DNA from: Sulfuricaulis sp.
GTDB taxonomy: Bacteria > Pseudomonadota > Gammaproteobacteria > Acidiferrobacterales > Sulfurifustaceae
Length of the DNA: 34,112 bases
Direction: 5' to 3'
NCBI GenBank assembly: GCA_024654125.1
Contig: JANLIC010000277.1
Coordinates: 1 to 34,112 of the forward strand
The notes under the pieces are model-generated. The model saw only the letters and a program-made list of their open reading frames with translations, was not told the origin of the DNA and made no database searches. Both the position numbers and the translations under genes were made by a program. Positions 13,769-20,866 of the stretch are shown piece after piece (position 1 is the stretch's first letter; every line of letters begins with the position of its first letter).

Positions 13769-13797
13769 CTAACCCGAAAGGGTACTGTTAGATTTTT
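13769..13797 (+). terminator. Terminator- or attenuator-like hairpin with T-run
   Basis: ACCC-GAAA-GGGT (13772-13783) forms a tetraloop hairpin. An outer CTAA (13769) can pair with TTAG (13788-13791), and ATTTTTC follows. It lies between the putative promoter at 13696-13724 and the GGAG site of the next gene. It may act as a partial terminator after the scaffold, or as an attenuator in the leader of the downstream gene. Confidence 0.45.
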
Positions 13798-13812
13798 CTT
13801 TTGGAGAACATC

Positions 13813-14685
13813 ATGGCCACAGGCATTCTGTCCAGACTCGCAGTAGCTGCATCGAACATCGATTTCGGGGTCAAGAAACTCCTGGGTGACATGATCATCA
13901 CCGACACGGTTGCTGGCACAGGAACCGTTCTCGCCGACGCAGCGCCGCTTACTGCCGGTCGCAACGCGGTAACTCTTTCCGATGGTACCGTTGGTGTACG
14001 TCTTCCGAAGGCGTTGAAGGACACATCCTGCGAGATCATCAACACAGTTTCAAACCAGACCATGAAGGTGTGGCCGAACGTCGCAGCCGATCAGATCAAC
14101 GCGATCACTGCTGGTGACCCGTTTAGTCTCGTCGGTGGCGCGCGTGGTCAATTCTACTGCGATGCCGATGGCCACTGGTATGTTGCTGCTGCGAATCTGA
14201 CCGGCACTTCGACTTCGGCTACAACTGCCCAACTGGATACACTTATCAGGACTTCTCGCATTGTTGATGCCACGGGGGCAACTCTGACGGTGACAGAAGC
14301 ATTGCACAATGACAGAACCATCGTTCTTGACCGCGCCGCTGGCATCGCAGTGACGTTGCCCGTAGCGGCAGCAGGTCTCAAGTTTCGGTTTATCGTCAAA
14401 ACCACGTTCTCGGGCGCGGCGACAATCAAATCTGTGGCGGGTGCCGATATCATGGTCGGCCACGCGCTGATGGGCAACAACTCGGATAACACCGTTGTTG
14501 ATTGGCAGACCATAGCAGCGGACACGAACGATACTATCGATCTGTTCGGGACAGCCAACTCGACTGGCGGCATGGCCGGACAGGAGATTGGTATCGAGGG
14601 CCTTGCAGCTAATCTTTGGTTCGTCAATATCCGCGGTGACGCGGCTGGCACCGAGGCAACCCCGTTCGCTAACACGGTAGCATAA
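13813..14685 (+). CDS. Putative head decoration/surface protein, 290 aa
   Basis: The start is ATG 13813, with TTGGAG seven bases upstream, not the in-frame TTG at 13801. The sequence looks like two similar beta-rich domains. The first (about 25-125) has TLSDGTVGVRLPKAL, a short Asn-rich strand and GARGQFYCDADGHWYV. The second (about 148-285) has HNDRTIVLDRAAGIAVTLPVAA, KFRFIVKTTFSGAATIKSV, then EIGIEGLAANLWFVNIRG. Small virion proteins of this second type lie next to capsid genes in many phages. A capsid-decoration or cement role is inferred from position and fold. It has its own putative promoter and a structured leader, consistent with abundant expression. Confidence 0.6.
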   Translation: MATGILSRLAVAASNIDFGVKKLLGDMIITDTVAGTGTVLADAAPLTAGRNAVTLSDGTVGVRLPKALKDTSCEIINTVSNQTMKVWPNVAADQINAITAGDPFSLVGGARGQFYCDADGHWYVAAANLTGTSTSATTAQLDTLIRTSRIVDATGATLTVTEALHNDRTIVLDRAAGIAVTLPVAAAGLKFRFIVKTTFSGAATIKSVAGADIMVGHALMGNNSDNTVVDWQTIAADTNDTIDLFGTANSTGGMAGQEIGIEGLAANLWFVNIRGDAAGTEATPFANTVA

Positions 14686-14693
14686 TCGAACAC

Positions 14694-14713
14694 CGGCCCC
14701 TTAGCGGGGGCCG
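14694..14713 (+). other. 7-bp GC hairpin upstream of the capsid gene
   Basis: CGGCCCC (14694-14700) pairs with GGGGCCG (14707-14713) around a six-base loop. It is followed at once by an extended -10 element, not a T-run. It may block 3' degradation of the upstream message or slow polymerase. Confidence 0.6.
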
Positions 14714-14722
14714 TGCTATACT
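14714..14722 (+). promoter_or_regulatory. Extended -10 promoter for the major capsid gene
   Basis: TGCTATACT fits a TGn-extended -10 with five of six bases of TATAAT. No -35 is visible at the expected distance, where the hairpin at 14694-14713 lies. The leader to the ATG at 14800 is about 70 bases. Confidence 0.5.
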
Positions 14723-14745
14723 AATTACATGAGCGGCGATTCCAT

Positions 14746-14786
14746 AGTTGAGTCACCACTAGAAGCAAAAGAAGTTTAACTCAACT
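14746..14786 (+). other. Inverted repeat next to the capsid ribosome site
   Basis: AGTTGAGT (14746-14753) can pair perfectly with ACTCAACT (14779-14786) across 25 bases. The stem ends one base before AAGGAG (14788-14793). The structure would hold the ribosome site exposed at its base. A related but shorter stem is found before the gene at 23801. Confidence 0.5.
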
Positions 14787-14799
14787 CAAGGAGCCAATC

Positions 14800-15798
14800 A
14801 TGGCTGATCTACAAGTCTATGGTGACATCACCCCGCGCACCGCGGCAAAAGCGATGGCGCCGCTTCTGAAACGCCACGACGCAGTAATGCTTCTGGAGCG
14901 GTTTGGTCAAACCTTCCCGCTGCCCACCAAGTCAACCAAAGTCGCAATCTTCCGCCGTTTTGAGGCTCTGGCGCTTGCCACGACCGCGCTGGTCGAAGGC
15001 GTGACCCCATCCGGCACCAAGCCGACGATCACCGACTACACCTGCACGTTGTCTGAGTATGGGGACTTTATCCCTTACTCCGGTTTCATGCTGGACACCC
15101 ACGAAGACCCGATCCTGCAAGAGTACGGCAGTCTCTGTGTGCAACAGGCGGCGGAGACGGTCGAAACCCTGCGTTGGAATGTGGTCAAGGCCGGAACGGC
15201 TGTCGGCTACACTAACGGCGGCATTACCACAGTCAACACCCCGATCAACCTGAACGCCCAGCGCACGGCGACGGCAGCGATGTTTCGCCAACGCGCGAAG
15301 CCGATCACCGAGGTCGTGTCGTCCAGCGCGAACTTCCGCACGGAACCGGTCGAGGCCGGCATCGTCGCGATCCATCACACGGATCTGACGAACGACATCC
15401 GCAACATGCAAGGGTACATCCCGGCCAAGCAGTATCAGGGCCAGGGCAAACTGTTCCCCGGCGAGCATGGCGCGGTGGAAGATGTGCGGTACTGCCGTAG
15501 CGTTCTCTACACCCCGTTCGCAGGCGCGACTGGCGTGTACGGCGGCGCCTCGACCACGATGCGCAACACCGGCGGGTTCGCTGATGTGTACTCAGTTCTG
15601 TACATCTCGGCCGACGCCTACGGCATCGTCCCGCTGAAAGGCTCGAACGCGATGTCGCTGATCGCCCACAACCCCGGCTCGTCCGGCACCGGCGACCCGC
15701 TGAACCAGCGTGGAACGCTCGGCTGGAAGGTGGCGCAAACGTCGATCATACTTAACGACAACTGGCTTTACAGGTTGCACTGCGCAGCGACGTTGTAG
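14800..15798 (+). CDS. Major capsid protein, N4-gp56 family, 332 aa
   Basis: The sequence matches the N4-gp56 group of HK97-fold major capsid proteins in order and detail: a short N-terminal helix, RFEALALATTALVEGVTPSG, TITDYTCTLSEYGDFIPYS and MLDTHEDPILQEYGSL. These are followed by QQAAETVETLRWNVVKAGTA, then a central loop, and a C-terminal WKVAQTSIILNDNWLYRL. It builds the icosahedral shell. Length is within the family's range of about 300-400 residues, with no separate delta domain; scaffolding is supplied by the gene at 12808. AAGGAG seven bases upstream of ATG 14800, its own -10 element and flanking hairpins suggest it is the most highly expressed cistron here. Confidence 0.93.
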   Translation: MADLQVYGDITPRTAAKAMAPLLKRHDAVMLLERFGQTFPLPTKSTKVAIFRRFEALALATTALVEGVTPSGTKPTITDYTCTLSEYGDFIPYSGFMLDTHEDPILQEYGSLCVQQAAETVETLRWNVVKAGTAVGYTNGGITTVNTPINLNAQRTATAAMFRQRAKPITEVVSSSANFRTEPVEAGIVAIHHTDLTNDIRNMQGYIPAKQYQGQGKLFPGEHGAVEDVRYCRSVLYTPFAGATGVYGGASTTMRNTGGFADVYSVLYISADAYGIVPLKGSNAMSLIAHNPGSSGTGDPLNQRGTLGWKVAQTSIILNDNWLYRLHCAATL

Positions 15799-15810
15799 TA
15801 ACCAATCGGC

Positions 15811-15828
15811 GAGGGGCTTCGGCCCCTC
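15811..15828 (+). terminator. UUCG-loop hairpin after the capsid gene
   Basis: GAGGGGC (15811-15817), loop TTCG, GCCCCTC (15822-15828): a perfect 7-bp stem with a hyper-stable tetraloop, 12 bases after the capsid stop. No T-run follows, so it more likely stabilises the capsid mRNA 3' end or causes only partial termination. Confidence 0.65.
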
Positions 15829-15859
15829 CCACTGAACCCACTCTCTAGGAGAAACAGAC

Positions 15860-16282
15860 ATGACCATCACTTCCAGCAACCACAACCCCACTGATGTCGC
15901 ACGCTTCGCGTCGGGGTCGTTCCTCGACACCGGCACCGTACTGAAATCCATCATCAATCTCGGATGGAAACCGCGGTACTTCAAGCTCTGGGATGTCAGC
16001 GGCACGGAACTCGCGTTCGAAGTCACCGACGGCATGGCCGCCGCTTATGGCTACAAAGTCGGCAATACGGGCGCGCAGACCCTCGAAACTTCGGGGATGC
16101 CGTCGCTAATCTCGGCGTATGATTCGGGCACCGTGGATACATGGACGGTGTACGAAACCCAGACCGCCTCCGATACGGACAACTCGCGTCTGAATCTCGT
16201 GAACGAACTGTTCACCGGCGTCAGCATCCCGGCCGCGCTGATTGCGACTTCGGTGCAGGCGCACTGGATCGCGATCGGCTAG
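15860..16282 (+). CDS. Small virion (head) protein, 140 aa
   Basis: The protein follows the capsid gene after the hairpin, with TAGGAGAAACAGAC before ATG 15860. It is beta-rich with a recurring phage pattern: DVARFASGSFLDTGTVLKS, INLGWKPRYFKLWDVSGTE and AFEVTDGMAAAYGYKV. The C-terminal strands are VSIPAALIATSVQAHWIAIG. I have seen this layout in small structural proteins directly downstream of capsids. It probably lies on or in the head, as a cement or minor protein; this rests on context. Ends three bases before the next gene. Confidence 0.65.
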   Translation: MTITSSNHNPTDVARFASGSFLDTGTVLKSIINLGWKPRYFKLWDVSGTELAFEVTDGMAAAYGYKVGNTGAQTLETSGMPSLISAYDSGTVDTWTVYETQTASDTDNSRLNLVNELFTGVSIPAALIATSVQAHWIAIG

Positions 16283-16285
16283 TCC

Positions 16286-16561
16286 ATGTCGATGAAGTGT
16301 CGCATTTGCGTCGAAGTCCTGGAGAACGGCTACACCGTTGAACTCCCGGACATCGCCGCGATGAATAAGGCCGAGGCTGCGGCGAAGAAGTCGAAGGGTA
16401 CCAACTCTCCGTCGTCTTCGCCGTACATGGGCGACTTCATGAAGGAGTACATGGCCAAGTCGGCTGACGAGGTCATCGCGCTGATCAAGCCGGCGCTCAA
16501 GAATCTTCCGCAGACGACTTACGATGAAGCCTTCGCGGAGGCCGCAGCAGAGGGCAAGTAG
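16286..16561 (+). CDS. Small accessory protein, 91 aa, with scaffold-like C-terminal motif
   Basis: ATG 16286 (or 16292 in the same frame) starts a 91-residue protein. Residues 1-25 (KCRICVEVLENGYTVELPDI) are beta-prone and contain C-x-x-C. A Lys/Ser-rich linker follows, then helices (GDFMKEYMAKSADEVIALIKPAL), and the last residues are YDEAFAEAAAEGK. This ending repeats the FDGAFAEAAAEL ending of the scaffold protein with different codons. The shared peptide may bind the same capsid or portal surface. No family known to me. Confidence 0.62.
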   Translation: MSMKCRICVEVLENGYTVELPDIAAMNKAEAAAKKSKGTNSPSSSPYMGDFMKEYMAKSADEVIALIKPALKNLPQTTYDEAFAEAAAEGK

Positions 16562-16591
16562 CAGCTAAAACACATCTAATAGGAGCATGAT

Positions 16592-17122
16592 ATGAGCCAG
16601 GAGAACGAGAAGTTTGCAGCACCCGCGCCCGACGAAACCCCGGCGCAAAAGATCGCGCGCCTGCGCGAGAAAGCTGAACTCCAAGCTGCACAGGAGTTCA
16701 ATGAGGACGCCGTCTACGCGAAACTGCTCGCCGAGGCTCGCGAAGCCGAGGTAGCGAAGATTGCTCGCCCGACCGTCGATCTGCCCACAGACTCAAGTGG
16801 GTTCGCCAAGGTCTATGACTGGCTGGAGATTTTCGAATCCCAGAATCCGCAAGACCTGACTTACGTTCCGCTCGGCATCGGGGGTTTTACTATCAAGGTT
16901 CCTCGCGGCAAGAAGGTCGCGATCCCACACGCCTTCATCGAGGATTGCCTCGCGCTCGCATTCGAAGCCCGACTGGTCAAGCTCCCGAGCGGCGGGTATT
17001 CGCTGCGGCCGAACCACAGGTTCCCGTACCGCGTGCATGGTCCGGCGACGGAAGCAGAGTATCAAAAGTTCATCGCCGAGCAGAAGCTCCAAGAGCAGCG
17101 CGAAACCGCGCAAGCGGGGTAG
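16592..17122 (+). CDS. Hypothetical protein, 176 aa (head/tail region)
   Basis: ATG 16592 is preceded by TAGGAG. The N-terminal 65 residues are a charged helix (PAQKIARLREKAELQAAQEF and onward). The middle has KVYDWLEIFESQNPQDLTYV and a beta stretch (GGFTIKVPRGKKVAIPHAF). The C-terminus has YSLRPNHRFPYRV and then a helical, Gln-rich end. Position between head genes and adaptor makes a structural or assembly role likely, but no motif identifies it. Its leader is nearly identical (18 of 20 bases) to that of the gene at 19165. Confidence 0.62.
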   Translation: MSQENEKFAAPAPDETPAQKIARLREKAELQAAQEFNEDAVYAKLLAEAREAEVAKIARPTVDLPTDSSGFAKVYDWLEIFESQNPQDLTYVPLGIGGFTIKVPRGKKVAIPHAFIEDCLALAFEARLVKLPSGGYSLRPNHRFPYRVHGPATEAEYQKFIAEQKLQEQRETAQAG

Positions 17123-17125
17123 TTC

Positions 17126-17875
17126 GTGAAAACGTCCGACCTCCTTGACTATTGTGCCAAGGAGTTGCTCGACGACCGGACCGAAATGGTTGAGGGCGAC
17201 CCGGACGCCTTGTGGAGTGACACGTACCTACTGCGCCAGATGAATAAAGCGCAGCAGATCCTTTGCCGCAGATCGTGGGCCATCATTGAAACCGGTATCG
17301 CTCCTGCGGGTGTAATTGTACTTGTGACGGGGAAAGTACTCTATGACTTGCACCCGTCGATCTTGCGCGTATTCGACGCGACGCCTTCGACCCAGGTCGC
17401 TCCTCTTGGCCGTACGGACGACATACAACTTCGCGACCCGAGCCCTCTGGGCGGAGACGCTTTCGATGTAGGCGAGGTCGCCGCACGGGAGGCAACGGCG
17501 CTCACCGGCGCTACGCTCGCCTTCGCGACTGATGCAGGCACACGGCAACTGCGCGTGTACCCCACACCGACAGATACACAGAATGGCATCATCGTTGCGC
17601 TCAAGATCGCGCGCTTGCCGCTCGTGGAGCTCTCGATCGACGATACGGATGCCGAGCCTGAGATCGACGAACAGTGGCATATGGACCTTGCGGAGTATGC
17701 CGCCGGCAAGGCCCTTACCTTGCCTCTGGTAGACGCGGATCAGAAAGTAGAAGGCAGGCGCCTACTCGCCGAGTTCGCCGAGACCGTGCGTCAAGCCAGG
17801 CAGGAGCGCGTGCGTGCTGAGATGGGCACCGGCCGCTGGGCGTTCAATTCGACGACCGCCACGCTGGGGCGCTAG
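17126..17875 (+). CDS. Head-tail adaptor (phage adaptor / tail-tubular-A-like), 249 aa
   Basis: GTG at 17126 starts the frame, three bases after the previous stop. Helices at about 5-60 (DLLDYCAKELLDD; WSDTYLLRQMNKAQQILCRRSWAII) are followed by a beta domain with KVLYDLHPSILRVFDATP, QLRVYPTPTDTQNGIIVALK, RLP and a closing helical stretch DEQWHMDLAEYAAGKALTLP. This is the usual layout of the phage adaptor family that forms a dodecameric ring below the portal in short-tailed phages. Length (about 200-250) fits. The final helix is Arg/Glu-rich. The next gene begins two bases after the stop, consistent with a connected tail operon. Confidence 0.75.
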   Translation: MKTSDLLDYCAKELLDDRTEMVEGDPDALWSDTYLLRQMNKAQQILCRRSWAIIETGIAPAGVIVLVTGKVLYDLHPSILRVFDATPSTQVAPLGRTDDIQLRDPSPLGGDAFDVGEVAAREATALTGATLAFATDAGTRQLRVYPTPTDTQNGIIVALKIARLPLVELSIDDTDAEPEIDEQWHMDLAEYAAGKALTLPLVDADQKVEGRRLLAEFAETVRQARQERVRAEMGTGRWAFNSTTATLGR

Positions 17876-17877
17876 TC

Positions 17878-19122
17878 ATGCCCTACGCTGATAAAATCGA
17901 CGAACGTGAAGGGCTCCAAGAGTGGAGTGGCTTCCTCGGTTTGCGCAATAACGTCGATCCTGAATCCTTCGGCCGTGAGGATCTTGTTACCGCTTTGAAT
18001 GTGGATATTTCGGACGACCTCGGAATTGGCCGTAGAAAAGGCTATTCTGCAATTCTTACGGCCAATGTAGACCGCGACCTCTGGGCCTCCGGGTCCGTCT
18101 GTCTCGGAGTTGGTTCGAACGCGCTCAAGATGGTCAACCCTGACTACTCCCTCATTACCCTACGTTCTGGCCTCACCGCCTCGCGGCCGCTCTCCTACGC
18201 CGCTGTGGGTGACCGGGTGTTCTGGTCTAATGGCGCCGAGATGGGGTGCGTGCAGGACGGCACGAACCGGACGTGGGGCATCGCGCCCCCAACCACTTTT
18301 TCAGTTACCGCGGGGCCGGGTGCGCTTGCTGCTGGAAAGTACCAGGTGGCAATTACATATTTGCGCGGCGACCTGCAGGAGTCTGGCGCCGCTCGCGCGA
18401 CGACTGTTGAACTGACCTCCGTCGGCGGCATATCCCTGTCGTCGGTTCTCGCCTCAACCGACACAGCGGTCACCCACAAGGTGATCTACTGCACATCGGT
18501 TGGTGGCGAGACCCTGTTTCGAGTTGGCGTCATTGCCAACTCAGTGACGACATTCAGTATCACCGAAGTCCAGAAGGGGGTGTCTCCCCTTCTGACACAG
18601 TTTCTGCAACCGCCTCCGCCCGGCGACCATATCGCCTACCAGAATGGGTACATGCTGGTGGCAGTAGGTGCACGGCTGTACCCGAGCGAAGCCTACGCAC
18701 CCGAGTTGTTCGACTGGCGCAAGGCCGTACCGTTCCTCGACCCGATTACCATGATTGCGCCTGTCAAGGGCGGCGTGTGGCTCGGGCTGAACAATCAGAT
18801 CGTGTGGGTCGCTGGTGATACGCCCGAGGCGTGGGATTACAAACCCGCAGCGGACTACGGCGTCATCCCTCATACACTATGGTTTGCAGATACTGGTGTG
18901 TTGGGTGATGGTAAGGCCACCGGCAAGATGGCAGCGTTCTTTGCGTCCAAGCAGGGGTTGTGTGCAGGTCTGCCGGGTGGGGAACTGCGGAATCTCACTG
19001 AAACCCGCTACGCCTACCCTTCAATGGATAGGGGTGCGGGTATCGTGCGTAGGCACCGCGGAATCATCCAGTATATTGTCAGTTTGCAGGGCACGGAAGT
19101 CGCGGCGAACGTGGCGGCGTAG
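17878..19122 (+). CDS. Tail protein, tubular-B/nozzle-like, 414 aa
   Basis: The N-terminus (FLGLRNNVDPESFGREDLVTALNVDISDD, here split by GIGRRKGYSAI) matches a common phage tail pattern in which a NVDI..LG.GRRKGY segment starts a propeller-like beta structure. Repeats of short strands follow (VGDRVFWSNGAEMGCVQDG; YMLVAVGARLYPSEAYAPE). A fibronectin-III-like section lies at about 145-205 (GALAAGKYQVAITYLRG). Position directly after the adaptor suggests the nozzle or central tail tube of a podovirus. It might instead be a P22-type stabilisation protein; sequence alone does not separate them. The stop TAG abuts the TATAAT for the next gene. Confidence 0.65.
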   Translation: MPYADKIDEREGLQEWSGFLGLRNNVDPESFGREDLVTALNVDISDDLGIGRRKGYSAILTANVDRDLWASGSVCLGVGSNALKMVNPDYSLITLRSGLTASRPLSYAAVGDRVFWSNGAEMGCVQDGTNRTWGIAPPTTFSVTAGPGALAAGKYQVAITYLRGDLQESGAARATTVELTSVGGISLSSVLASTDTAVTHKVIYCTSVGGETLFRVGVIANSVTTFSITEVQKGVSPLLTQFLQPPPPGDHIAYQNGYMLVAVGARLYPSEAYAPELFDWRKAVPFLDPITMIAPVKGGVWLGLNNQIVWVAGDTPEAWDYKPAADYGVIPHTLWFADTGVLGDGKATGKMAAFFASKQGLCAGLPGGELRNLTETRYAYPSMDRGAGIVRRHRGIIQYIVSLQGTEVAANVAA

Positions 19123-19128
19123 TATAAT
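19123..19128 (+). promoter_or_regulatory. Perfect -10 box (TATAAT) ahead of the tail paralog pair
   Basis: TATAAT starts one base after the stop of the 414-aa gene. The next ten bases (AGAAGTATCC) closely match those after the TATACT at 23766. No -35 is present at 17 bases, so activity would need an extended or phage-modified polymerase. Confidence 0.4.
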
Positions 19129-19164
19129 AGAAGTATCCAGAACACATCTAAAAGGGGCATCATC

Positions 19165-19980
19165 ATGACACTTCGCTACTCTCCCGCAGTTCAAAACGCC
19201 ATAGCCGTGAATGGTTCATGGAAAGACGTGATGGACAACGGCTCCATCGAGATTTATTCCGGCTCGCAGCCCGCGACTCCCGACCTCGCACCGACCGGCA
19301 ATCTGCTTGTCACAATCACTGCAAGTTCGGGTACTAAGACGAACGAAGTCAAGGGGACAGGCGTTCTGACTATTTCCGGCACGACTAGCGGCACGGTCGA
19401 TACTTGCACGCTGATGGGCATCGACATTCTCGGTGGTGCGGTGGCCCATACCGGAGACAACAACACGATGGCAACTGCCGTCGCGCTTAAGATTAACCGC
19501 GCCCCGGCCAATAAGCTCGTGGTTGCATCTACGACCGGGTCCAGCGGCGTGATTACGCTGACCGCGCTCCCCGGCTTCGGCACCACGCTGAATAGTGGGA
19601 CGTTGACATTCACTGGCACTACGACTACTTGCGCTGTGACCAGCACAACCTTCGGTTCCGGCACCGGCGGTTCGGTGGTCGGCGTTGCTGCGGCGAACGG
19701 GTTAAAAATGGACTACAACGCCGCGGCCGGTGTGTTCACGAAGGACGCAACCCAGACGTGGTCTGGTACCGCCGTTGGTGCGGGCACCCAGACCGCCGGA
19801 TGGTTTCGCTACAAGGGGTCCGTGGTCGATGCGGGGTCGCTGGATTCATCCGCAGTCTTTTTGCGTATTGATGGCGCCATCGCTACAGCGGGTGGTGATC
19901 TCAACATGACTAGCACAGCGGTTGCCAACAGTGCGGTTCAAACGGTTTCTGCATTCCAACTCACAATTCCCGCCGCCTAA
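19165..19980 (+). CDS. Tail/virion structural protein, copy 1 of a tandem pair, 271 aa
   Basis: Beta-rich Thr/Gly/Ala protein. It opens LRYSPAVQNAIAVNGSWKDV and has IEIYSGSQPATPDLAPTG. A central inserted part is TVDTCTLMGIDILGGAVAH. The conserved end has TKDATQTWSGTAVGAGTQ, TAGWFRYKGSVVDAGSLDS and LRIDGAIATAGGDLNMTS. The flanks match a common family of phage structural proteins of unknown exact role, and the centre looks like an inserted small domain between strands. The gene at 19993 is a clear paralog in the same order. Leader AACACATCTAA...AGGGGCAT resembles that of 16592. Confidence 0.68.
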   Translation: MTLRYSPAVQNAIAVNGSWKDVMDNGSIEIYSGSQPATPDLAPTGNLLVTITASSGTKTNEVKGTGVLTISGTTSGTVDTCTLMGIDILGGAVAHTGDNNTMATAVALKINRAPANKLVVASTTGSSGVITLTALPGFGTTLNSGTLTFTGTTTTCAVTSTTFGSGTGGSVVGVAAANGLKMDYNAAAGVFTKDATQTWSGTAVGAGTQTAGWFRYKGSVVDAGSLDSSAVFLRIDGAIATAGGDLNMTSTAVANSAVQTVSAFQLTIPAA

Positions 19981-19992
19981 TAGGAGCACATC

Positions 19993-20796
19993 ATGGCACT
20001 TAGACTCTCAGCAGCATTACGCAACGCCATCCTGAAAGGCCGGTCGTTGAAATTCGAAATGGGGAACTGTTTCCTCAAGCTCTACACCGGATCGCAACCC
20101 GCGACGGCTGAAGCCGCGCCGACCGGCACGCTGCTCTGCACGTACTCTGTGTCGAGTGGCGCGATCACCCGCGAGACCCTTGCGGTCGGGTCACTCACGT
20201 TGTCAACCTGCACGAGCGGCACGATCGATACGATCAAATTGACCCCGCCCGGCCCCGGCACCGCGATCGACATCCTTGGTGGTGCGGTCACGGCTGACGG
20301 TACCGATGCCGGCACGGCGACCTTGTGTGCTACAGCGATCAATGACAATCCAGCGAACGTCTGGGTCAAGGCATCGACCACGGGTGCGTCCGGTGTGGTC
20401 ACGCTTACCGCGCGGCCTGGCCTTGGCGCAACGATCAACACTTGGGCAGTCACCGGCACTGAGACTGGCGCCCCCGCCATCGGCACACTGGTAGATATGG
20501 CTAGCGGCGTCACCGCTGTCAATGGCCTCAAGTGGAGTGCTGCGGATGCGGGCGTGCTGTCCAAGAAGACTACGCAGACGTGGTCTGGCGTCGCCGCTGC
20601 TACTGGCACCGCCGGATGGTTCCGGTTCGAGGCTGCAGTTACCGACTCGGGCGCACTTGACTCAGGCGAGGTCTACAAGCGCATCGATGGGTCGGTCGCG
20701 ACATCCGGCGCGGAGTTGAACCTGTCGAGTTTGTCGATTGTGAACACCGCAACGCAGACGATCGACACATTCGCTCTTACTCTGCCAACGGCGTAA
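19993..20796 (+). CDS. Tail/virion structural protein, copy 2 of a tandem pair, 267 aa
   Basis: This gene lies 12 bases after copy 1 and parallels it throughout: LRLSAALRNAILKGRSLKFE, YTGSQPATAEAAPTG, an insertion beginning TIDTIKL and containing AIDILGGAVTADGT, and KKTTQTWSGVAAATGTAGWF near the end. By eye roughly 40-50 percent of positions are shared, so duplication is old but clear. One copy may be the chaperone, adaptor or alternate subunit of the other. The TAATAGGAGCA ribosome region is shared with the gene at 16592. The TAA stop is followed directly by GGAG for a 19-codon minigene. Confidence 0.68.
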   Translation: MALRLSAALRNAILKGRSLKFEMGNCFLKLYTGSQPATAEAAPTGTLLCTYSVSSGAITRETLAVGSLTLSTCTSGTIDTIKLTPPGPGTAIDILGGAVTADGTDAGTATLCATAINDNPANVWVKASTTGASGVVTLTARPGLGATINTWAVTGTETGAPAIGTLVDMASGVTAVNGLKWSAADAGVLSKKTTQTWSGVAAATGTAGWFRFEAAVTDSGALDSGEVYKRIDGSVATSGAELNLSSLSIVNTATQTIDTFALTLPTA

Positions 20797-20806
20797 GGAG
20801 CAGTCC

Positions 20807-20866
20807 ATGACTACCCTCATACCTGATCTGGGTGTGAGGGCCGGTTCTATGGGTAACCTGTCATGA
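20807..20866 (+). CDS. 19-codon leader minigene coupled to the SPRY-type tail protein
   Basis: ATG at 20807 has AAGGAG seven to twelve bases upstream, a better site than the one before the next gene. It encodes MTTLIPDLGVRAGSMGNLS and its TGA (20864-20866) overlaps the ATG at 20863. Both frames start ATGACTACC. It may couple translation to the long gene, or be a leftover of a duplicated start region. Confidence 0.4.
   Translation: MTTLIPDLGVRAGSMGNLS

Noticed and set aside
14729-14779. 16-codon frame in the capsid leader
   Set aside because: No ribosome site, and it lies within the leader inverted repeat; likely chance.
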